Shown one piece after another: positions 23,912 through 37,100 of a DNA stretch of 64,000 nt. The notes under the pieces were generated by a model, which saw only the letters and a list, made by a program, of their open reading frames with translations, was not told the origin of the DNA and made no database searches. Each line of letters begins with the position of its first letter. The stretch's first letter is position 1. A program made the position numbers and the translations under genes. Source of the stretch: Uranotaenia lowii (taxonomy: Eukaryota > Arthropoda > Insecta > Diptera > Culicidae); assembly GCF_029784155.1 (NCBI RefSeq), contig NC_073692.1, positions 320,163,726 to 320,227,725 on the forward strand. Reading direction: 5' to 3'.

Positions 23912-26900
23912 CTAAATTGTTGATTGTTGATTGTTGATTGTTGATTGTTGATTGTTGATTGTTGATTGTTGATTGTTGATTGTTGATTGTTGATTGTTGA
24001 TTGTTGATTGTTGATTGTTGATTGTTGATTGTTGATTGTTGATTGTTGATTGTTGATTGTTAATTGTTGATTGTTGATTGTTGATTGTTGATTGTTGATT
24101 GTTGATTGTTGATTGTTGATTGTTGATTGTTGATTGTTGATTGTTGATTGTTGATTGTTGATTGTTGATTGTTGATTGTTGATTGTTGATTGTTGATTGT
24201 TGATTGTTGATTGTTGATTGTTGATTGTTGATTGTTGATTGTTGATTGTTGATTGTTGATTGTTGATTGTTGATTGTTGATTGTTGATTGTTGATTGTTG
24301 ATTGTTGATTGTCGATTGTCGATTGCTGATTGTCGTTTGTCGGTTGTCGATTGTCGAATGTCGATTGTCGAATGTCGATTGTCGAATGTCGATTGTCGAA
24401 TGTCGGTTGTCAAATGTTGAATGCCGATTGTTGATTTTCGGTTGTCGATTTTCGATTTCCGAATGTCGATTGTCGATTGTTGATTGTCGATTGTCGATTG
24501 TCGATTGTCGATTGTCGATTGTCTATTTTCGATTGTCGATTTTCGATTGTCGATTGTCGATTGTCGATTGTCGATTGTTGATTGTTCATTGTGGATTGTC
24601 GATTGTCGATTGTCGATTGTCGATTGTCGATTGTCGATTGTCGATTGTCGATGGTCGATTGTCGATTGTCGATTTTCGATTATCGATTGTCGAATACCGA
24701 TTGTCGATCGTTGATTGTTGATTGTCGATTGTTGATTGTCGATTGTTGATTTTCGATTGTTGATTGTTGATTGTCGATTGTCGATTGTCGATTGTCGATT
24801 GTCGATCGTCGATTGTCGATCGTCGATTGTCGATCGTCGATTGTCGATTAATGATTGTCGTTTGTCGATTGTCGATTGTCGATTGTCGATTGTCGATTGT
24901 CGATTGTCGATTGTCGATTTTCGAATGTCTATTGTCGATTGTCGATTGTCGATTGTCGATTGTCCATTGTTGATTGTCGATTGTCGATTGTCCATTGTTG
25001 ATTGTCGATTGTCGATTGTCGATTGTCGATTGTCGATTATCGATTGTCGATTGTCGATTGTCGATTGTCGATTGTCGATTGTCGATTGTCGATTGTCGAT
25101 TGTCGATTGTCGATTGTCGATTGTCGATTGTCGATTGTCGATTGTCGATTGTCGATTGTCGATTGTCGATTGTCGATTGTCGATTGTCGATTGTCGATTG
25201 TCGATTGTCGATTGTCCATTGTCGATTGTCGATTGTTGATTGTCGATTGTTGATTGTTGATTGTTGATTGTTGATTGTCGATTGTCGATTGTCGATTGTC
25301 GATTGTCGATTGTCGATTGTCGATTGTCGATTGTCGATTGTCGATTATCGATTATCGATTGTCGATTGTCGATTGTCGATTTTCGGTTGTCGGTTGTCGA
25401 TTGTCGATTGTCGATTGTCGATTGTCGATTGTCGATTGTCGATTGTCGATTGTCGATTGTCGATTGTCGATTGTCGATTGTCGATTGTCGATTGTCGATT
25501 GTCAATTGTCGATTGTCGATTGTCGATTGTCGATTGTCGATTGTCGATTGTCGATTGTCGATTGTCGATTGTCGATTGTCGATTGTCGATTGACGATTGT
25601 CGATTGACGATTGTCGATTGTCCATTGTCGATTGTCGATTGTTGATTGTCGATTGTTGATTGTCGATTGTTGATTGTTGATGGTTGATTGTTGATTGTTG
25701 ATTGTTGATTGTTGATTGTTGATTGTTGATTTTTGATTGTTGATTGTTGATTGTTGATTGTTGATTGTTGATTGTTGATTGTTGATTGTTGATTGTTGAT
25801 TGTTGATTGTTGATTGTTGATTGTTGATTGTTGATTGTTGATTGTTGATTGTTGATTGTTGATTGTTGATTGTTGATTGTTGATTGTTGATTGTTGATTG
25901 TTGATTGTTGATTGTTGATTGTTGATTGTTGATTGTTGATTGTTGATTGTTGATTGTTGATTGTTGATTGTTGATTGTTGATTGTTGATTGTTGATTGTT
26001 GATTGTTGATTGTTGATTGTTGATTGTTGATTGTTGATTGTTGATTGTTGATTGTTGATTGTTGATTGTTGATTGTTGATTGTTGATTGTTGATTGTTGA
26101 TTGTTGATTGTTGATTGTTGATTGTTGATTGTTGATTGTTGATTGTTGATTGTTGATTGTTGATTGTTGATTGTTGATTGTTGATTGTTGATTGTTGATT
26201 GTTGATTGTTGATTGTTGATTGTTGATTGTTGATTGTTGATTGTTGATTGTTGATTGTTGATTGTTGATTGTTGATTGTTGATTGTTGATTGTTGATTGT
26301 TGATTGTTGATTGTTGATTGTTGATTGTTGATTGTTGATTGTTGATTGTTGATTGTTGATTGTTGATTGTTGATTGTTGATTGTTGATTGTCGATTGTTG
26401 ATTGTTGATTGTTGATTGTTGATTGTTGATTGTCGATTGTCGATCGTCGATCGTCGATTGTCGATTGTCGATTGTCAATTGTCGATTGTCAATTGTTGAA
26501 TGCCGATTGTTGATTTTCGGTTGTCGATTGTCGATTCTCGATTTTCGAATGTCGATTGTCGATTGTTGATTGTCGATTGTTAAATGCCGATTGTTGATTG
26601 TCGGTTGTCGATTTTCGATTGTCGATTGACGACTGTCGATCGTCATTTGTCGATTGTCGATTGTCGATTGTCGATTGTCGATTGTCGATTGTCGATTGTC
26701 GATTGTCCATTGTCGATTGTCGATTGTCGATTGTCGATTGCCGATTGCCGATTCTCGATTGTCGATTGTCGATTGTCGATTGTCGATTGTCGATTGTCGA
26801 TTGTCGATTGGCGATTGTCGATTGTCGATTGTCGATTGTAGATTGTCGATTGTAGATTGCCGTTTGTCGATTGTAGATTGTCGTTTGTCGATTTTCGATT

Positions 26901-27037
26901 GTCGATTGTCGATTATCGATTGTCGATTGCTGATTGCCGATTGTCGATTGACGATTGCCGATTGTCGATTGTTGATTGTAGATTGTCGATTGTCAATTGT
27001 CGAGTGTCGATTGTTGATTACCGATTGTTGATTGTCG

Positions 27038-27128
27038 ACTGTCAATTGATAGTAGACTATCAATTTTATTTTGTTTGAGTTGTACGAAGCAATAAAATTA
27101 TGTGAACGCAGATAAATTCTTCTAAATT
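27038..27128. repeat. Array right-edge segment, copy 2
   Basis: Identical to 23821-23911. It marks the true junction of the satellite with unique DNA, so the internal copy shows a tandem segmental duplication of the array end. Confidence 0.92.
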
Positions 27129-27969
27129 CCAACGCACCAATGGATGTCCTAATTTCACACAGTGACATCATATACTTGTTTAGGTTCAAATCATAAACAA
27201 TAAACAACGCGCCAAAGTCGTACTCGTTTCGGATATCATAAAGATAAAAATGGTATTAAAAAACCTGTCGCTAAGTGTTACTGTTGTTAAAAATTGCCAA
27301 AGCCAAACAACGATGTCGAATCGCGATTCCAAATCGTAACAATTTTCCACTCAACCAGTTTCAAGCGCCTCCAGTCGGTGTAGTGGGATATTAAATGTTT
27401 TGGACAGTCGGGCCCAAATTTTAGGCCTTAAGCTAATGTATGCTTTCCTGGGGGGCTCGATAGGCCACAATCCGTTTTCCTTTGAAACAACCTGCGAAGT
27501 TGATCTTGGACCAGCCAGTGTGGTTGTTAATGTCGCTGTTAGCTGCGCAATGAACTAATGAATGAACGAAAGGGGGCACCTAATGATCAAATGATCACCG
27601 CACATATGTATGCGCATTCCAACTGGTTCTGTGAAGCTTCTTTGAAGTCGCTGAGTTTGAGGAAAAACTTGTTGGCCTGAATTTGTTGGACACGTCTTGA
27701 ATTATCTCAAAAAAGTAGAAAGGGTGAGTTTTTTTTTGCTTTGTTGCTGATGATATGAGGTAACCTATTATCATTGTTATTAGGAGTCTCATAACAGATG
27801 TTTGAGCTTATTTCGGTGTTTCAATTTTTATTTTCCGTGTTCTATCAACGGTAGTTCAGAAATATTGGAAGAAAAATTCCCACCAAGCTTATAACTAATC
27901 AACTTGACAAAATCGCATTTGCTTATCGAAGGCATTAACAAAACGTTTTTTATTTTCTCTTTTCCACAG
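27129..27969 (+). other. Sequence upstream of the first confirmed exon
   Basis: Unique, mixed composition, ending in a pyrimidine-rich acceptor. Probably intron. Confidence 0.6.
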
Positions 27970-28190
27970 AATCCCATCTAGTCTCGGAGGACCCAGAGAG
28001 TAAGAAAGATGAATATGCTTTCGATAATCCGGCATTCAAGACGGGCGAGGGCCCAACAGCAGGAGCAGCAGCTTCTGGAACTGGAAAGACCGCCAGCTCC
28101 CCATTGGATCCAAGCTGGACCTCATCCAATCCCGCTACCAAGCAAAACAGCTTGGACAAACGGAAAACCGTGGACGATAGCTTTGTCAAT
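27970..28190 (+). CDS. Scaffold gene, first confirmed exon (221 nt)
   Basis: The acceptor tttccacag precedes 27970 and the donor GTGAGT starts at 28191. The exon begins with two bases of a split codon and encodes 73 residues starting SHLVSEDPE, including DEYAFDNPAFK. NPxF-like motifs of this kind bind PTB or endocytic adaptors in other proteins; here that is only a suggestion. There is no in-frame Met before the PDZ, so translation must start in an upstream exon. Confidence 0.85.
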
Positions 28191-31100
28191 GTGAGTATTT
28201 GTCTCAGATATATTTTATCCTGATAAGTTTAAAAAAATTTCTGACTCTCGGAGCTTGATTCTGATAGGTCATCAAAAATTTTTTTTAGATTTATGTTGAG
28301 TTAATTTGAAAAAGCTACCGCCACTATCAAGCTCAGTTTTATCGTCTTGTAAATACAATTTAATGATTACGCTTCATTTCTTCCATCGTAAATCATCCGG
28401 CAATCTGCGCCGCTCAATAAATCATTTCCAGCGACCGAAAACGCCCACTCACGTTTTCACTTTTTTCCATTTATTTTTTTTTTTAATTTCGTCGGTTATA
28501 TTTTTTTCCAATTTCCTTCAACAACACAACATATTTACTTCTCATTACAGAACGCCACCCCCCGGCTGGTCTCTCTCCGGGGATCCGATTTTACCGGGCT
28601 CGGTGTCGAAGTTTGCGGTGGCCTCAAGGAGGGCATTTTTGTCAAAAAAGTGATGCCCCAGGGTCCGGCAGCCGGTTTCATAAACAGCGGTAAGTTAATT
28701 GACATCATCTTCTGCAGCCCTCCATGTGAATTCGGGGGGAGAAAAATCCGTAAAAGAAAAACAACTCGAGAATTGTCATTTCACTTATTCACCTGTACAA
28801 ATGGTCGGTGAATGATCGTAGGGCAGCGGTTTTTTTTTATTATTATTATTTTCATCATTTGCTTAGAGCTGCATGAGCTTTCGATTTCCGAGTTACTTAA
28901 GTATGCGCGCGATGCTCGTATTCTTCTCTCTTTAATGGCCATCATTTGTGGTAATTATGAATCAATTTACGATTCATAAAATTTTCGGATGCCTTTGTCG
29001 GTTCGCGTTAATGAGTCAAACATCAGCTCGGTTGGAGACCGATGTCCGATATGATTGAATGTAGGAAATTTTACCGCAGAATTGTGTTTCTTCAACTGAA
29101 ACTACACTGCACTATATTATACTCTGAGACGTAACTTATAATGGAATTGTGTAGCTGCACAGGAATGTTACTTAATTGTGATATTTGACTACTTTGCGGA
29201 AACAATTCTCAAATATTACATTGTTGATTTTATTCACACACGTTTAAGTCATCAAAGACATCATGATTACAGCTGTGTAGAGTTTATAGGGACACAAGGA
29301 GCTTAGTTGTTAATGCAACTGTCTCTCTCAGCGGTTCGTTCGTTACTGACAGATCTAGCAGCTCGCACGGCCACTCGGGTTCGTCGTGTTCAACTAACTT
29401 CCTCATATACATACATGCGCATCCTACATCTCTTCCCTCTTCTTTATTTAAAAAGTTACAAGTTAGAAAAAAAATCTGGGAACCTCATGATATCATAAAA
29501 TTTAGCGAGTCAAGACCTCTTGACATTCTGGTCAGCTACTGAAGCTTGAATTCGAGTCTTAAAATAAACACTGAACGTTTCGGTTGGGCACATCGATGAC
29601 GGATGCCTTATCAAGAGTAGAACACTAGCCGTGGTCGCGGTCCAGCACGAATTTCCTGCAATTCTTAATTGTAGTCTTCCTGCTTACCCCTTAATCCTTA
29701 CTTACGCACATGGTAACGGAGTTCAGTTTGGACTGTCTCATCCTGTCTAGAGCAAAGGTGTTTTCCAAAACGCATTGTACAAGGGAAAAAAAAGGTTTCA
29801 AACTAACAACCCACACATTGAACGAATCCTCTACAGCTACGATACAGTGTATTGCTGCCTCAATCACTCACACGCTCTCTCACAACACTGGCAAAATTAT
29901 AGGTGGACCACTGTCCGTAAGCAGAGCTCCACCAGGTCAAAACCAGTGCAACACTGTCCGAATAAACAAATAGTGTTACAGCACCTAGTGGTGCACTAGT
30001 GCAACACTCGGCATAAACAAATACGGTAAAAGTCTCTTTCGCTCTCTCAACAGTATTCTCTTGATTTTTCACATTAAAGTCGTTTCGTCTCTGTGTAAAT
30101 GGATTAAACCAACACCTCGTCATTCGAAACGAGCGTGCACGCGAGTCGGCAGTCAGTCGGTGAGTGTGAGCGAGCCGAGTGAGACAGGGCGTGGTTCCCT
30201 CGGCTGGATGCGACGCCTCTACCCAACGCCGGGCCAGTCTGCTTTCATAGTCTCGTGTGCCTCCCGCACAAGACAAAAGTACCGCGCGTTAAACCCGCTC
30301 AATCTAGTCAAGATTCACTTTCTTTCTGATACACTGTTCAAATATGTATCCAACAACGTATGGAATCAAACTAGATCATCTTTACAGCTTTACGCGCCCT
30401 ACTATAAACATGCCATCTAATTCACCCGCGTCTAGGCAACGATTCGGAAACGCCTCAAAGTCTCTCGGCCACCGTTGAATTGATCACGTGTTCAAGCGCT
30501 TGCTTTCTCTCTCACGTCTGAGGAACTCTTCGGACCCGGTCTCCCTCTACAGCATAAAAGCTGAACCAGCACAACTACAATCACACTTTTGTGGGATACC
30601 ATAAGTAAACGTTTGTATAATACTATCAGAGCAAATATGCAACTACCACGAGTATGCAACCTACGTGTATACCTCTCTACACAGTCAAGCGACTCAACCA
30701 GATAAATCATTTCCAGCTTCGTCCCCATCCACAACTTCCAATGGACTCGTTCTCGTTGCTTCCAACAATCGCGCTGCAAATGCCAGTCCGTGTACGGCTG
30801 TCTATTTAATTTCACCTATCCAACCATCATCAATCAAACAACACAGATGTCGTTGTAAGCAAGCGAACTTCTCGATGATAGTGCTGAGCTCTGCACTTAA
30901 ACTCCTAAAGAGAACTCTCCAACAATGTTAATTTTACGCATAACATGGCACACACTCAAGGCCATTTTAAAATCATCCACTGCTGAATTTTGGGGGATTA
31001 TCTATGGATAGAAACTTTTTCCAAACAGCTTACTCTCGCTCTCTATCAGTCGACTTCATATGTCTCTCAAGCGAATACAAACAAACCTCTTTCTTCTGCG

Positions 31101-34100
31101 CTTCGGTTTTCAACAACCAATACCAACCGGACCCGTTCTCGCTCTACAGCTTGAAAACTGGACCAGCTTTTCTTCAATTTAACTTTTACTCTGGCGCTGC
31201 GGATTCATTCTTTAAACCGGTCCCGCTCTCGCTCTTCAGCCTATATACTGGACCAGCATTATTTTTCTCTTTCTTACGCGCTTCGATTTGGAATTTCCAA
31301 CCGGTCCCGCGGATCGCTCTGCAGTTTAAAATAAACTGGACCAGCTCTCTCTTTTTACACTACCAAAGTATTATTTGCAATGCTTCCTCGTTGTGCTCTA
31401 CAGTACGGAACTGGACCAGCAAATTTCAACCATCCTGTTTCTTTTGTTGTTCAATTTATGCTGAGTCCACTAGCTTACTTTCCAAGCCACTGTTTGAGAC
31501 CTACTTACGCAATCTACTTCACGACAGCACACAAAAAAAAATCCTAAAGGCTGCGCCAAATTGTAGAGTTTATAGGGACACAAGGAGCTTAGTTGTTAAT
31601 GCAACTGTCTCTCTCAGCGGTTCGTTCGTTACTGACAGATCTAGCAGCTCGCACGGCTACTCGGGTTCGTCGTGTTCAACTAACTTCCTCATATACATAC
31701 ATGCGCATCCTACAAGCTGTTTACGTCATTGGTCGTGTATTGGTCAGATTTGGTATCAGTTCACTACTCAAAAGACACGATGGCTTGGTACAAATCCAAC
31801 AAAGTCCAGACCGAACCGAAGATGATAAATCCGTTTGGACCCTTACCAAATCGAATTTGAGAAAACATGTGAAGCCTGTAGATTCTGTTAAAAATTTCTC
31901 AAAAGACTGGAAAAGTGTGTAGAGATGAGATGAAGGATATGCAAAAAAAAATCAATTTTAATAAAAAATGAAATAAAATTAAAGTTGTATTCGGCAATAC
32001 TGCAGATAAATTATACCGGTATAGAATTTTGAATACGGCGAATGTGCCAACATCACTGTTTCGAGATAAACGCGTTCAAAGTTTGACAGCTCCATAAGCT
32101 CTCAGCAAAAATATTATTTTGTTTTCGATTTCTCGGAAACCGAATATCGTTCAGATACCTTTGTACAATCGGAATGTAGGTCTTAGAACGTACTTTTTTA
32201 CTTTACTGATAACTCGGTTTGATTACATTTGGCGCATTCGCCCTTTTCAAAATTCACTACCGAAATAAAATAAATGTTTATGGCAATATTTGTTCATCTG
32301 GCAGGGTTGCCAGCATTTTTTTTTCAAAAATCAGGGAACTGGCGAAAACAAAAATCAGGCAAAATCAGGCTACGATAAAGTAACGGAAATTTAGCTAAAA
32401 GTGATGACGTTTTTTTTGGTTACCGCTCCTCATTTTCTCTCTAATATGTGTTGTGAGCATACTTGGTTGAATAATTCTACTGAATCAAAGCAATCGAAAG
32501 ATTCCCTTTATTCCCTTTTAAATAAGAACTCAAGGAAATCTTCCGATCGCTTTGATTCAGCCACATTTTCACTTTTTCACTTCAGCAACCCACCCATTTT
32601 TCATCACATTCGCAAAAATCAGGCAAAATCAGGCATATTTTCAAAAATCAGGCGAATTCAATGGCTTATCAGGTTGTCAGGCAGAGCCTCGAAAAATCAG
32701 GCAATACCTGAAAAATCAGGCACATTGGCATCTCTGCTGGCAACATTAGGCAAAACAAACAAAACAAAGCCAGTCATTGATCTATTCTTGTGAGTGACAA
32801 ACGTGGCTTAGTGAATCTCTGATTTGAGAATCGTAAAATCACGACAATGGCGTGGTTGGTAGAATAAGGGCAGAGAGCGCAGATTGTAAAGGCTGCTGCT
32901 ACGAAAAATTTGTTTTTGATTCAGCCTCCAGTAGAAAGACGGATTGACACAGGGAGCACAGATTTTTAAGGCTGCTGCTACGAATAAAATGGTATTTTAA
33001 TTCAACCTCCGGTAGAAAGACGAATTAGCACTGAGAGCACAGATTTTCAAGGCTGCTTCTATGAACAAATTTTTTTCTGATTCGGCCCCTGGAAAAAGTC
33101 GGATTGGCTTAGAGAGCGCCGATTTTTATAGCTGCTGCGGATTGTTTGTTTTGATTTTGTCTTCTGGTTAATAAAAACGGAATTGGCTTAGGAAGCGTAG
33201 AATTTTAATGTTGCTTCTGCTGATTTTTTGTTCCGATTTAGCCTTTCGGTGGAAAAGACGGAATTTTAAGGCTGCTTCTGTTGATAGTTTGTGTCTATTT
33301 GGTCTTCCGGTGGAAAAAGACGGAATGGGCTAAGGAAGTTCAGATTTTTAAGGCTGCTTCTGCTGATAGTTTGTTTGGCCTTCCGGTGGAACAAGCCGGA
33401 ATTGGCTAAGGAAGTTCAGATTTTTAAGGCTGCTGCTAGTGATTGTTTGTGTGGATTTGGCCTTCCGGTGCTAAAAACGGAATTAGCTTTCAAAGTGCAG
33501 ATTATTAAGGCTGTTGCTGCTGATTGTTTGTTATAATTTGACCTTCTGGTTGGGAAGGCTAAGAATACTATCGAATTATTCCGGCTCTCATAAACAGAGA
33601 CAAAGTGTGAAGAATAGCACAGTTTGGGAAAGCTGTTGCCAAGAGTGTTTTCGGATTGTTCCGGCTCTGGTAAACAAAGACAGAGCGACAGGAAAAGCAC
33701 AGATTGGCAAGGCTGTTGCGAAGAATATTTTCGGATTGGATGAAAAATATGCAGTAAATAAATAAAATTTTAAGATTTGAAAAGCTTTTGCTGAGAATGG
33801 AATAAGGAATTGAGATGAGGGATATTTGAAAAATAATAGATTGAATTTTAAAAAAGATTCTATTGAGATTAGATTTGAGTAGGAATGTAGAGATCAGTTG
33901 AAGGATATGCAGAAAATAAATCAATTTTAACAAACATAAAATTAAATTATAGTTGTATTCGGCAACACAGAAGATAAATTGTATGAAAAAAATTCTATGG
34001 CAATATTTGTTATCCTGGAAGCACAAGGCACTATATACATTATCTGTAATTATATGAATCTATAAATGCATCCGTTTGAATCCATTCTCTTTGGATTTTC

Positions 34101-37100
34101 TGATTGTGAAAACATTGGTGAAATTTTTAATAACAAGATTAAATATTAAGAAAATTACTCATATACCGTGCAGTATATGAGAAGGCAATGCAAATCTTGC
34201 CGTGCCTAAAATATCCAAATTTGAGTCCAACTACCGTAAGATGAAAAGATGGGAATAGAAATAGACCAAGAAAATGATTATGATCACATGGGAGAACTAT
34301 TCCCTTCATTCCGATAGACATCGACACTCAACCAGTATAATATTCATACGCCAGGTTGGTCTCCTGTAGTAGAATGTTAATACATGGGCCCCGGAGAGGC
34401 GCAAGATGTGGGTTCAAGTCCTACCGGGAGAGAAGGCGAAATTTTTTTCGCATGTTTTTCAACATCGATTTTCTCTTATCTAGTCCCTGAAATTTCATCT
34501 AACACAGTTGTTTTCATTTCTCTACAAAAAAAGTTTCGCTGACTGAATGTTTGAGTTAAGACCCATCTTTGGGTCACAGTTTAAAAATTACTTAAAACTT
34601 TAAACCACTTTAACTTTTTTTTTTGATAACGCTTATCGTGATGCGATCTGGAGTTAAAACGTTTTTCATAATTTAAACTTAAGGAAAAATTAGTAATTGA
34701 GTCAACATTGCGCATTAAAATTATGCTTTGAAGTTGCTATTTTGAATCATTTTTCAGCACAAAAATTTAGACTTGAAATATGAAAACAAACTTAATTAAA
34801 TTTGTTTAAGTTTTTTTTTAAATTTCACTTTAAAATCCGATATTTTTTCAAATACAATATCATTTGGCTAATTTATTTGGAATTATAATAAAGTGTGAAC
34901 TCAGTTTATTGGCCTTGCCGGTAAAAGTCATGTTCCTTTAGAAAGAACAATTCTACAATATTATGAATTTAAAAATTTGTTTCTTGAAGAACAAATTGAT
35001 GATATGTGAAGAAAATGATTCTTGTCGAATTCAGGAGTGAGAGGGGGCTTTTTCGGGAAAAAAATCGTCTTTTTCAGTAAATTCACGGATCCAAAACACT
35101 TTTTTTAAAAATAGATCAAATTTAAACATTTTTTCAATAAAATCTTCACATAAATTTTAAAACTCATTTATAGAATCCAATTGATGATTCAATTAAAAGA
35201 ACTTCTCCAAATCTTGAAAACGATTTAAGTTTTGGATTAAAAAATATCTCCAATTTTTTTTATTGAATCTTTAAAAGTTCGTTCAAAATCTATTTTTTAA
35301 CAAAATTGGGAAAAGTGAACGAATAGAGTAGGATTTTTTTTATAATATTTTGAAGTTTGATCAGAAAAGTGCAGAATTTTCTAAAATAATTTATAGGTAC
35401 CTATTTTCAAAAGTTGCAAGACACCAAAATCAATCAAAATTTGCTCTTAAATTCTTTGCATCTAAATAAAATGTGAATTTTGTGGCCTTGTGTTATTTAT
35501 CAATATCCTTTGAATGTCGAGTTGATGTGTCTTGGTAAAAATCATTTTTCGTGTTTTTATTTTTCAGCTTTTCTCTTGCTCTTTTATAAAAATACCTAGA
35601 TTTTGGCTGGATTTCCCGGGGTATTACTCGTCTTCGAATTTTAAATTTAGAAAACAAATGCCCGTATTTGCCGACCTGGATACGTTCAGAAAAATTCTGG
35701 GAAGCCTACTCAATAAACAACAGGTTACATGAAATAAAAAAAATTCAAAACTAAGAATTTAGAATTACATACTTTTCAAACTAAATCAATAACTTTATTG
35801 AACTTTTCATCACAAAACTATTTTTTATAATTAAATTGTATGTATTGGAAAAAATGTACAACTTTGAGTCTTTCAACACATTAAAAATTTCAAGTGTGAT
35901 GCGTGCAGCCAAGATTTACCAAAAGCCCACAAATTTTGAGCGAAGTTTCGGTAACGGACTTTTTTTCATTTTTGTATTGAAACTTTAAAAGTATCCTTGA
36001 ACTGATTTTGCAAGTTGAAATGTACTGTACTGTACTTATCACGAATTTTCTATGAAGACTACAAAATCACATTATAACAGATTTGTATTGGTCAAGCAGA
36101 AGCAGCTTTAGCAAGCATTGATGAATAATATACAATGTATTGAATATCATTTTTCATTCAATTGAATCACATGTGACTGAAAATGAGATTTCTGAATTTT
36201 CCAGATGCATAAAATTCTGAAGTCACGTTCGCTTGAGTTCATGAATTTTGAAAATTCTACCAGCTTTCAGGAGAATAATTTTTGATGTTTAAAATTTTCG
36301 ACTATGTTAATTTTACTTCAATTTTTCCCTTTTTGGGAAGGGTTAGCCTAACCTTCAAAAAGCTTGATAATTTTAAGAAGATTTATTTCTCTTTACTTTG
36401 TTTTTTTTTAACTTTTCTTTGTCGAAGACATTATGAATATTCTGCTTTTGTAAATATGTTCAAATCACTCCCTTAAACATGATGCAAAGTGTTCATTTAA
36501 GCTTAATATGGATTTAAAACTTTCTTGACTCGTGTTCATTTAAAATTAATATGGATTTAAAGCTTTCTTGACTCGATATTTGGATTAACAATCTAACCAT
36601 GTTAGAAGAGATGACGATCCAGAATAAAATCCATGTACTTAATGGTAATCAGAAACAGATTTCAAAGAAAGATTCCAGAAAACAAATACAATATACAACA
36701 TACAATATACAATATACAATATACAATATACAATATACAATATACAATATACAATATACAATATACAATATACAATATACAATATACAATATACAATACA
36801 CAATATACAATATACAATATACAATATACAATATACAATATACAATATACAATATACAATACACAATATACAATATACAATATACAATATACAATATACA
36901 ATATACAATATACAATATACAATATACAATATACAATATACAATATACAATATACAATATACAATATACAATACACAGTATACAATATACAATATACAAT
37001 ATACAATATACAATATACAATATACAATATACAATATACAATATACAATATACAATATACAATATACAATATACAATATACAATATACAATATACAATAT

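Larger units (their letters stand above)
19063..27127. repeat. 8-kb heptamer satellite (GATTGTC / GATTGTT)
   Basis: An almost uninterrupted 7-bp tandem array. Two main unit types form long separate blocks: GATTGTT at 19656-22470, 23918-24306 and 25666-26430; GATTGTC and variants at 19063-19655, 22470-23820, 24307-25665 and 26430-27037. Edges are diverged (gattttc, gattgcc, gattacc); centres are nearly pure. Because 7 is not a multiple of 3 and GATTGTC has no stop in any frame of either strand, the array gives many long meaningless ORFs. Confidence 0.97.
29276..31714 (-). mobile_element. Non-autonomous LTR retrotransposon (TRIM/LARD-like), 2439 bp
   Basis: Two 153-bp LTRs (29276-29428 and 31562-31714) differ at one base seen. 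They have TG...CA ends (tgtag...ctaca) and lie between exact 5-bp duplications agctg (29271-29275, 31715-31719). Read on the minus strand, a putative primer-binding site TGGCGCAGCCTTTAGG starts three bases after the 5' LTR (31558 downward). A 17-base polypurine tract (29445-29429) abuts the 3' LTR. The internal 2.1 kb has no recognisable gag, protease, reverse transcriptase or integrase, so mobilisation would depend on another element. Near-identical LTRs imply recent insertion. It is antisense to the host gene. Confidence 0.9.

Noticed and set aside
19063..27127. CRISPR array
   Set aside because: No spacers; continuous 7-bp tandem repeat in eukaryotic DNA.
21715..27207. Long minus-strand ORFs (up to 620 codons) of STIDNRQ/STINNQQ repeats and plus-strand SIVDCRL ORFs
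   Set aside because: Pure translations of the 7-bp satellite, the same peptide in every frame, no promoter or splice support.
29860..30276. 138-codon minus-strand ORF within the LTR element as possible gag
   Set aside because: In element orientation, but no zinc knuckle, capsid-like or protease motif and mostly unremarkable composition.
31004..31825. 273-codon plus-strand ORF
   Set aside because: Lies antisense across the LTR element and its LTR, contains the tandem modules, no domain; runs past the element border.
32294..32744. 8-bp duplication around the atcaggc hAT-like element
   Set aside because: The flanks share only ctggc(a), and overlap the TIR; not convincing.
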